32,554 nucleotides of DNA, taken from NCBI GenBank assembly GCA_020345725.1, contig CP070767.1, positions 101,782 through 134,335 on the forward strand, written 5' to 3'. The notes under the pieces are model-generated. The model saw only the letters and a list, made by a program, of their open reading frames with translations. It was not told the DNA's origin and did no database searches. Shown one piece after another: positions 22,701 through 31,300 of this stretch (positions are counted from its first letter, which is position 1; each line of letters starts with the position of its first letter). Source of the stretch: Methanobacteriota archaeon. Lineage in GTDB: Archaea > Thermoplasmatota > Thermoplasmata > RBG-16-68-12 > SOIM01. The position numbers were made by a program, and so were the translations under genes.

Positions 22701-25193
22701 TACCCAGCGGGGCCTGATGAATGGCTGATTACAGTGATTCCGAGTCATTTTCCAGCTCCCTATGCAGGCAAGAGTGTGACTGTGTTCATCGGCAGAATCG
22801 AGAAACCAGTCCTGACTGGGTCTGATGTGGCGAGGGCGTACATAGACTCGGACGATGACAAGGCTACCGGCTACTGGATAAGCGAGATAGGTGCGGATTA
22901 TCTGGTTGAGATATTAGGCAGAAGCGGCGAGGTGGTCTCTTCAAGCATCAGGAAATACCTACTACCAGGCGGGTCTTCGCAGTGGAATTGGGACGATCCA
23001 GAAGTGATTGACATAGAAACCGCTATGGGATCGTACAGTATGGAATCTCACTTCGACGCACAGAGCCTCGGATTCGCACCAAGCATTCACATGGTCTTCG
23101 AAACCAGTGATTGGAGGAAACACAAAGATATGGCAACGAATGTGGGCACCAGATCCTTGAGCAGGGGTGACTACGGAGACTATGACATCTCGTATTCCTC
23201 CCATTCATATGACGCTTTCTTCACAGAGGACGCGGACAAGGTCATGTTCCAGAGAAAGGGAGTCCAGCTCAGTTGGGAGCTACCCAAAACAATATACTGG
23301 AGATCGGCGGAAGAATTCGCTGCCATTGAGAATTTGGGCTTCTCAGAAGCAGTGCTAAACGGGCTCTCAGTTGAATATGGAGGCTCGGCAATCGACATCG
23401 AATACCAGCTGGAGCACAATGCCCTGAAAGAGGAGATCTTCCTACACTCCCGGCCCTCTGCACCTACCGATTCCTACCTGTCTGTTCCAGTGCCTATTCG
23501 GTTCTCCTCTGATCTGATGATATATGTTGAGGGTGAGGAGGCAATGGGAGGCATGATTACGGAGCAGCCCATGACCTTCTACGAGAGGGACACTGCAAGA
23601 TTCACCGTCAATCCTCCTTTCGCAATGGACTCCAGAGGTGCGAGGGTGGACTGCAAGTATCTCTACCAGGAAATCGGGAACATACTCGAGATGTTGTGCC
23701 CCATGGATTGGTTGGAGGATGCTGTCTATCCTGTGGCCTTGGATCCCACTGTTACAGCCTATACGCTGGAGAATGACGGGACCCTGGGTCAAGCAGGAGA
23801 GAAGTTCGGTCATTCCGTTGCGATCGGGGATTTCAACAATGACAGCTATGCGGATGTCCTGACTGGGGCACCATACGCAACCGTCAGCTCTGTATCAAAT
23901 GCAGGCGCAGCCTATGTCTATTATGGACCGTTCAGCGGGGACGACACATCCCCAGACGTCTACATCGAAGGCAGCATTACGGACGGACATTTGGGTTGGG
24001 CGGTCGCCGCGGGTCAGTTCAACAACGATGACCACTGGGATGCCGCGGTCTCCCAGAAGGATAACGATGTGTACGTCTATTATGGATCAGATTCTTGGTC
24101 CGGACAGGAGAACACTCCAGATGTCACCTTTGACGAGAGTTCCATCACAACTGATAACGGGATTGAAGGCTTCGGCATGTCCCTCCATTCCTGCAATTTC
24201 GACTATGATGGCACGTCGCTGAACTTTGATGATCTTCTAATTGGTGCACCTTTCAAGAACATCGGGACTGGACAGGCCAAGGGCAACTATGACGGTGCTG
24301 TATATGCGTTCGTAAGTGTCTTTGCCTCGACTGAGACAGGAGAGGACCATATGCTCCGACCCGAAGACAATAAGGACAAGGGTCAGTTCGGATTCTCAAT
24401 TGGGTGCGGGAAGATAGATAGTGATAACAAGTGGGATGTTGTAGTTGGGGAACCTTGGAACACCACGCTGGATGGGTCAGTCCAGATCTTCTATGGTGAT
24501 GAGATAAACGCCATAACAGAGACCCCTGACGAGTGGTTGGAGCCTGAGACCACAGGCGAGCAGTTCGGATTCAGTGTAGCAGTTGGAGACATGGACACCG
24601 ACAGCTATGCAGACGTATTGGTAGGTGCTCCCTACAATGATGAGGGCGGAACGGACATAGGAAGAGCATATGTATACCAAGCTGAAACGGACGGAAGCGG
24701 ACTACTTGCCCAATCAGCACCGGATCTGGATATCGCAGGCTGGACAGCAGGAAGCCTTTTCGGGTTCAATGTTTCGATAGGAGACTTCTATGGAGATGGC
24801 CAGGGAGATGCGATAATCAGCGCACCATATAATGATACAACAAACGTATATGGATCGATATTCATCTTCGATGATCCGATAGGGGGGGATGCCGTGGTTG
24901 ACGATGCCGTTTCAGGTGACCAGGGCAGCGAGCACTTCGGTTGGGATGTCGCAGGAGGACAGTTCAGCAGTGACGCCAATTTTGTCGTGGCCGGAGGTTC
25001 GATCGACTGGGATGACGGGAGTCCATCAGAAACAGACGCTGGCAGAATTATGGTCTTCATGATTCCCGAATTTGATAATCTTGCCTTTCCCCTATTTATC
25101 TTACTTTTAATACCAGTAGCTTCGTGGTTCAGAAGAAGAAAGACGTCCATTTCAAGGCAGCGACACCGGGACAAGGTTCAAGCAACACACTAG
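19731..25193 (+). CDS. Giant transmembrane protein: degenerate KaiC domain, TPR, zinc ribbon, Asn-Gly repeats, ectodomain with seven FG-GAP repeats
   Basis: The gene encodes 1820 residues in one frame. Residues 1-235 are KaiC-like, but the Walker A site reads GPVGDEKD (27-34), lacking the usual glycine and Ser/Thr, so ATP use is doubtful. An acidic linker, TPR-like helices (263-330) and a zinc ribbon (Cys364, 367, 378, 381) follow. Residues 448-510 are Asn-Gly repeats; 523-541 form a membrane helix after a basic stretch, placing the N-part in the cytoplasm. Outside are two related domains starting IDGSFSDW and IDGAFADW; the second holds an inserted calcium-loop segment (DSDRDTVPDS, DIDGDGVLD). 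Seven FG-GAP repeats occupy about 1350-1776. The end has IPEF (1778-1781), a hydrophobic helix and RRRK, like PEF-CTERM. ATG 19731 follows GGAGG. Confidence 0.85.
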   Translation: MVSMGIRRFHLLLEQGIPERSAVVVQGPVGDEKDLVSYQFLAEGLRAGEGAFVVLSKVSPEDFRKEMEDLGLKISKYEDRGEFVIVDWYSHRSSRIDGVEDEGSVVRSSESMVNLEIAISEAVGKLSGFERKRAIVDILSPAVKIFGSTEVYALSQTLRTKFRDEEITSIFLVEKDMHKEDELSSIHQAFDGVLDIKKEEREGRTETMIGVLFMRGVRTETKYFPLAYSEGEMVLETLPEVEEPEPLPEEEDVAEESLRVVDEKAIFAEGMRLLELGEYEESLGKFDEVLEISPDYKEAWNAKANALMHLGRPEEATEAYRKALTTVLEFVDRDYLREVTKKATAREALREIIKEEIGLKRVSCPVCGSGIPGTVEICPECGATVREEVVEEEAFPELEPAEEITEEEAELRDWLKDQKEKQKDIIDFRKKLAKEARAPMKRVDREIGLVNGIARESRAGIGLTNGLTNGLAARGRTNGIVNGLTNGLNTALKGLTNGLTNGNGLTNGLGCRRFGKESRKNKYKIFLIPIIALILLFLPLTTVTEVGPEGVIGIDGSFSDWTGILANQENPAINQNIDITGTAVDSDEHNLYLYSEVRGSILMGAPVPRVTDNIRAFIDLDRNPLTGYPVGGIGADYLAEMMGFNGRPSFPRLRQFHFDDEKGRNDWNSWKNTRNIEVSTGIAAADAGKMEARVPWSHLGAEETVVDVRFYSVGWDESMDSSDYVMSNSPGILTLTQENSIPIDHILSTSGETRVLTLKAKAEGEDINIQSMKVTLIGTAYSTDVDRVSLKTSGGDELASVWPLTNEVDFQSLDIVIPENQELEYGVDVQLSKSSNRTLGAEVELSSDVVIDKGAVTLRTVQSERKVGYIGSVPIGITIDGAFADWYGMEEVDDPMESPPGGNEDVNIRSFANYTQGDDVYLFLNVSGEMLGGSPIPVLNPAQPENIPGVVDSDRDTVPDSLDEDTFDFDNDNIPDSQEGGDIDGDGVLDYPAGPDEWLITVIPSHFPAPYAGKSVTVFIGRIEKPVLTGSDVARAYIDSDDDKATGYWISEIGADYLVEILGRSGEVVSSSIRKYLLPGGSSQWNWDDPEVIDIETAMGSYSMESHFDAQSLGFAPSIHMVFETSDWRKHKDMATNVGTRSLSRGDYGDYDISYSSHSYDAFFTEDADKVMFQRKGVQLSWELPKTIYWRSAEEFAAIENLGFSEAVLNGLSVEYGGSAIDIEYQLEHNALKEEIFLHSRPSAPTDSYLSVPVPIRFSSDLMIYVEGEEAMGGMITEQPMTFYERDTARFTVNPPFAMDSRGARVDCKYLYQEIGNILEMLCPMDWLEDAVYPVALDPTVTAYTLENDGTLGQAGEKFGHSVAIGDFNNDSYADVLTGAPYATVSSVSNAGAAYVYYGPFSGDDTSPDVYIEGSITDGHLGWAVAAGQFNNDDHWDAAVSQKDNDVYVYYGSDSWSGQENTPDVTFDESSITTDNGIEGFGMSLHSCNFDYDGTSLNFDDLLIGAPFKNIGTGQAKGNYDGAVYAFVSVFASTETGEDHMLRPEDNKDKGQFGFSIGCGKIDSDNKWDVVVGEPWNTTLDGSVQIFYGDEINAITETPDEWLEPETTGEQFGFSVAVGDMDTDSYADVLVGAPYNDEGGTDIGRAYVYQAETDGSGLLAQSAPDLDIAGWTAGSLFGFNVSIGDFYGDGQGDAIISAPYNDTTNVYGSIFIFDDPIGGDAVVDDAVSGDQGSEHFGWDVAGGQFSSDANFVVAGGSIDWDDGSPSETDAGRIMVFMIPEFDNLAFPLFILLLIPVASWFRRRKTSISRQRHRDKVQATH
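21072..21260 (+). repeat. Asn-Gly repeat region (GLTNG units) in the giant membrane protein
   Basis: The DNA codes for about ten units ending in NG, mostly GLTNGL and variants GLVNGI, GRTNGI and IVNGL, over 63 residues immediately before the basic patch and membrane helix. The codons vary between units (aatggt, aacggt, aacgga, aatgga), so the protein sequence has been kept while the DNA drifted. It should be flexible and lies on the cytoplasmic side. Function unknown. Confidence 0.85.
23785..25060 (+). repeat. Seven FG-GAP repeats (predicted beta-propeller) in the giant membrane protein
   Basis: Seven units share the pattern FG.SVA.GD.N.D.Y.D.L.GAP. Examples are FGHSVAIGDFNNDSYADVL, FGFSVAVGDMDTDSYADVL and FGFNVSIGDFYGDGQGDAI. 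The third and seventh units are divergent. Seven is the number of blades in a closed integrin-type propeller, whose loops often bind calcium, so a complete domain is likely. The region lies just before the C-terminal membrane helix. Confidence 0.8.
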
Positions 25194-25230
25194 CCCTCGC
25201 CGGCATGAAATCCTCCAAATCTAGGAAAAT

Positions 25231-25239
25231 CTATATATC
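25231..25239 (+). promoter_or_regulatory. TATA box of the secreted giant protein gene
   Basis: CTATATATC lies about 68 bases before ATG 25303, giving an expected transcript start near 25262 and a leader of about 40 bases. GGGGAG at 25290-25295 is the ribosome-binding site. The gene thus has its own promoter and is separate from the KaiC-linked operon. Confidence 0.55.
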
Positions 25240-25302
25240 TAAGCAAACCAATCTCTCTTGTGCCTTTGGGTCGCTAATTGGTGGGCGTAGGGGGAGAGAA
25301 GC

Positions 25303-28300
25303 ATGATCCCAAAAGCATGGGCGCGAGCATTGAGCTTGGCTATTGTGTGTTCTCTATTGACCGGCCTCTATGTGATAACGGACTTCCCCGTAATGGAAGT
25401 GAAAGCTGTAAACCATGCCGGAGTAGTTACACAGAATGAGACCTGGAGAGGAACCAACAACCACATCATATTGATGAACGTGACGATTCCTGAGAACATA
25501 ACAGTCGAAATAGAGGCAGGTGCCGATGTACAATTCGAGGACACAGGGAACACAAACTTGGGACCTCTTAACATCTTCGTAAATGGAACCCTCATTATCA
25601 ATGGAACGCCTGCGGATCCAGTTACGTTCTGGCCAAGGGTCCAGGCTGGCAAAGAAGTACCAGGAGATTGGGGTTCTATCTACTATAATGCCACGGCAAA
25701 TGATACCGCGAGCAAGGTGTCCTATGCCATAATGGGATATGCAACAGAGGCATTGTATCTAGAGGATACGGGCATACTGGTCGAGAACGTCCAAATTCAC
25801 AACTCGTCACAATCAGGAATAGTCTCGTACGCTTCCAGTCCAGTTATTCGAAACTCTACAATACAGTACAACAACTTCGGAATCTGGATGGAGGCTGGGG
25901 GAGAGCCTGTCATAGATAACAACACGATTGAATGGAACTGGTATGACGGTATCTACGGAGTCAGCAGGGTCAAACCAACCATCATAAACAACCGTGTCTG
26001 GAGGAATATTGACGACGGAATACACCTCCTCGCCTTGTTCAATCAAGGCTTGGTTGCGAACAACACCGTGATAGAAAACTGGGACATGGGAATGGTGCTT
26101 AACGTTCGGGCTGATGCACTCGTAAAAGACAACAACATCTCAAACAACTTGGATGCTGGAATATGGATGAGAGCCGCAAGTCCGATAATTCAACATAATC
26201 TCATCACAAACAACACCAGGAATGGAATAAGGATTTTCGACTGCAAGGAAAATGAATTCTGCCCAGCTTCCCAAATAGTGAACAATACAATTGCTTACAA
26301 CAACAGGGAGAGCGAAATAAATCCCGACATATTATATCCCGGTATATTCGTTGAGAACGCGGACCCGCTGATTGCGAACAACTACATCGCCTTCAATGAT
26401 GCTGAGGGGATATACCTGAGAAGAGATTCTGGTGGGAATATCTCGAGCAACGCGATCATCAACAACGAGCTGGGAATATCGGTCAACGACTCCTCACCAT
26501 TCATACTCAACAACAACCCGATATCGGGGAACATCGCGGGCATCTACGTGAAGAAGGGTTCCCCGCTCATCAGGGACAACGTCCTTACCAACAACAAATA
26601 CGGTATCTACACCTATGATGAAGCAGAGCCGGGAATCTACAGGAATGTCATAAGCAGCGCCAGTGGAAAGGACCTCATCGTAGGTGACAAGGAAGGTAAG
26701 GTTACCTATTTCGAGAACAGGGGTGAGAGCGTCTTCATGGACCGGGGAAGGATGAAACTCGAGACCGGCGAGGACATAGATGTGGGATCATATGCGGACC
26801 CGGCTTGGGGCGATGTCGACTACGATGGACTTGATGATCTTCTGGTTGGCAATGGCTTTGGGAATGTGTACTACTACCGGAATCTTGGGAATGGATACTT
26901 CCGCGATATGGGTCCCCTGACGAACGAGACACCGGTCACCCAGATTGGGAACCTTGTGGACCAGTTCTGCCATCCCTTTGTGACCGACTGGGACAATGAT
27001 AGTGACCTTGACCTGTTCTGTGGGAACTCTGTTGGTAACATCTTTTATCTCTCAAATAACGGGGACGATGTTTTCACAAGCATGGGTCAACTGAAGGAAG
27101 GAGGTTTGCCAATCGATCTTTCAATGGCGGCCCCATTCTTCACACGCTGGAACCCTGATCAAGATAGAGATCTCATTGTCGGAGACTACTGGGGAAATGT
27201 GTTCTATTACGAGAATACCCTGGGGGATGGAAATACGTCCTTCCTCAAGATAGATAATGTTCGGTTGGCAGACAACACCCCCATCAGTGCTCCGAACTAT
27301 ACCGTTCCTTGGTTGGCAGACTGGGACGACAATGATTTGACCGAGGATGATCTGACCATAGGCAATGACAAGGGTGTGTTCTTGTACACAAGGGCAACAG
27401 GGAATACTTTCAATCCTCCAGTACAGTTGATCAGTAGCACAACTCCTATAACCGCTCGAGCAGTCGATTGGAATAGTGATGGGGCAATGGACTTGATAAC
27501 AGGGGAGCTCGGTGGCTATGTTAAATTCCACAGAAACACTGGATTCGACACCTTCAACGAATTCCAGATACAGAACGGCTCAGGGCCGCTTTATCTCCCA
27601 ACTTGGGCGTCACCATTTCCTGTTGATTTTGATGACGATGGCGTGCTGGATTTGATAGTAGGCGACCAATACGGCGACGTGTGGTTCTTCAGAGGAACTG
27701 CACCAGGAAGCCCAATAGTGGAGTTTGTGTCGATTCTGACTGCGTCCGGAACCAGGCAGAACTTGAAGGTCGGACCTCTTGGTTTCGGAATGGCCACTCC
27801 GGTCTCAGTTGACTGGAGAAGCATCGGGAGGGCTGACCTATTGGTTGGAGAGGTAAATGGATATGTCTGGCTCTTCACTGATGACGGGGATGAAACATAC
27901 TCATCGGAAGGTAGAGCGCACAACGAAACCGGGACTCTAATAAGAACATTCGCAATGAACTCTGCACCTGGAGTGGGAGACTGGAATGGAGACATGCTTC
28001 TGGATTTGATTGTAGGTGACCAGTGGGGATACCTTCACTTCTGGAAAAGGAACGACGTCTCTGGGGACTTGATGAATTTCACGGACATGGGGTACTTGAT
28101 GACAGATGGCATTCCTCTCCAAGTGAGCACTTACGCTAACCCCTATGTCGATGATTGGAACGCGGACGGGGATTTGGACATCCTAATTGGAGAAGAGAGT
28201 GGCAGAGTGATGTACTATGAGAACGACGGAGATGGGACTCTGACGTTCAAAGGTAACCTAACTAATGTCCTGGGAGGAGACCTGAAGGTCTCCAACAACG

Positions 28301-31300
28301 CAGCCCCACAGGGAGTGGGTTACTATGGTTCCATTCGAGGCTACAAGGGTGGAATTGGGATCTACTGCAAGGATTCTTCACCCGACATTCAGAACAATAT
28401 TATGATCAAAGGTGGAGATGGAAACAAGTCAGTTGGAGAAGGTGACATTGGAGGAGTCGGGATATACCTACTCCGTTCGGTTGCTCGCATAACTGGTAAC
28501 AAGAACGTGACCGGTGGTTCGGGTGGATTGGGCCTCACAGATCCCGCAGGAGATGTGATCGGAGGACAAGGAGGACATGGCATCTTTTTGGATAACTCTA
28601 CTGGCTTCATAACTGACAATGTGATAAGTGGAGGCCTGGGTGGCCCTGCAGAAGACTCTGTCTCTCCCTACCTTACCATTGGCGGAGCAGGTGGCAGCGG
28701 TATCTATTCGGTCAATAATACCAATACGATCATCTTGGGGAATGTTGTCATGGGTGCGGAAGGAAGTTGGGCAAAGAACGGAACGGGTGAGCATGGAGCT
28801 GGGGTCCGGGCTATGAATAACTCGGAGCCCTACATTGAAGGCTCAATCATCTCGGGTCCGATTGGAGTTTACGCGGACAATTCCACACCCTACTTAGTGA
28901 ATAGCACCATAACGGCAAACATGAGCTTCAACGCAACAAACCACGCCCACATAGTAGCTCTGAATACAACATTCGACAGAACGAAGACGTACTATGGTGA
29001 TGACTCGGCAGTGTTGGAGGCTCAGTGGTTCCTCAACGTCAAGGTGGTGGACAGGAGCGGATTCTCGGTTCCCGCAGCAGAAGTGGTGCTTGAGAGGGAC
29101 GGTCTCGCCTTCCAAGGGCATCTTGATTCGGGCTTTACTCCATTACTTACGACACCTGGCCCATCACCCACAGTGGTTGATTGGGATGGGGATGGATTTG
29201 ATGATCTGATAGTGGGGGAGGACGACGGTGATGTCCTGTTCTACAAGAACAGGGGCGATAACACATTCCAAACACCTCCAATCATCCTGATACGAGGGAA
29301 CCCCTTGAGGATAAGCAGGCCGCATGCGTATGATCTTGATTTCGATTTCAATCCCGATATTGTCCTAGGAGACAGCACTGGCAAGGTTTCCTGGTACAAG
29401 AGAAATGGTACGGATATGGAGTTCTTTGACACCTTCAAAATCGAGGATGATTTCGGAGTTGTGATTGGGGAAGTAAACGTATCCGCCTTTGGCAAATCTG
29501 CTCCCGCAGTGGGCGATTACAACCTCGACGGTTATTGGGATCTGTGGGTCGGCGATGGGTTTGGCAATGTGAACATATTCATCAGAAACAGGACATCCTT
29601 CCTCAAGTTCAAACCGGGAGGGGTAGCGAGAATGACTGATGGCTCTCCAGTGAGAACATTTACGAATGCCGTTCCTCACGTCGTTGATTGGAACGGAGAT
29701 GGATATCGGGATCTCATTCTTTCATCCGTGGGCATGGTCTCGCTATATCTGAGCTGCGAAAACGGAACCATGCTCCATGGCGGACCTTTCTACACAAACA
29801 GATCTGGCCTCAATCCAATACTCGTGGGAGGGTTCTCCGCGACAACAGTGACGGACCTGAACGGCGACGGTGACCTTGATTTGCTCGTGGGAGCGACCAA
29901 CATCTCCCTTCCAAGTGCGGGCAACATCGAGTATTTCGAAAGCAACAAGAACGGGGATTCAAGGACGTTCATGGCAGATGATGACGGCGAGGTGAACTGG
30001 GTCATCGCCACTGAATTCATAGAGTCTGACAAGAATGGGAATCATTTCGGAAATGATCCAGGAGACAAGGTCTACTACACCCAGCACATGCTCAGAGCAA
30101 AGAAGAATATCGACATCGGCTGTGCATCACCTCAGGCTTTGATGACGGAAAGCCGTGACGTCTATATTCACATGTGCCGGGACGTAGCCCTACCCTATGT
30201 TGTGGCCACCGATCCGAAGTCTGGCGAAGAGGGCGTGCCCCTCAACAAGAAAATCACCATATGGTTCTCGAAACCAATGAATCCAAACGGAGTCTTCTTA
30301 TCTTTCTACACATCCAACTACTCTACTCAATGGACAGACAACAATATGACACTCATACTCACTCCAAGCCCAGTATTGATTCAGGACACACACTATACGA
30401 TTATAATCCACGGCAATTCGGTGGATGCTACGACTCCAATCCCTCAGCCTCTGGACGGTAATAGAAATGGGAAGTGGGATGGTGCAGATGATGATTCATA
30501 CCATTTCAACTTTCACACCGAGAGGGTCGGTCCCCCTGTGCCTCCAGTCGCAGAGTTCATCCACTGGCCTTCGCCCTCAATCTCAACATTTGTGATCGGG
30601 ACTGAACTGGTCTTTGACGGAAGGAATTCATCTGATGATGACGGTATTGGATTGTGGAATATTACCGTCCGCGACGGGATCGGTACCTACACCTTCGGTG
30701 ACACAAACATACAAAACGCGACGACCGGACCGATTATGTTCAATGTCCTCGGCACGCATTGTTCCAACATTACTGTATGGGACTTGACGGTACTCACGAG
30801 CAACGCCACCGATTGTGTGAACATAATCAACGTGGACATTACTCCACCAGTTGTCGATGCCGGACCTGACCAATGGGTAGCTCCGAACCAGATGGTGACT
30901 TTCGACGGTTCGAATTCCTGGGATGATGTTACTCCGCAAAGCATGCTCGATTTCAACTGGACATTCATCGATGTCTTTCAACGGAATTTGACTGGAATGA
31001 ATCCGACATACGCTGGGTTCAGTGCAGAAGGTGATTACCTGGTCACGCTGGCCGTCACCGACGAAGCCAACAACACAGGCTTTGACAGCATGACTGTTCA
31101 CGTAGTATCCGATCCAGACCCAATAGCCGACGCTGGTCCCAGTCAGGACGTATGCGCTGGTGATGTGGTGACCTTGGATGCCAGTGGGACTTGGGACAAC
31201 AATCCCCTTGCAAATCTGACCTTCAACTGGACATTCGACGACGGAACAGGCTCCATCTTCCTTCAGGGCATGATAGTCACCCATCAGTTCAACAACACAG

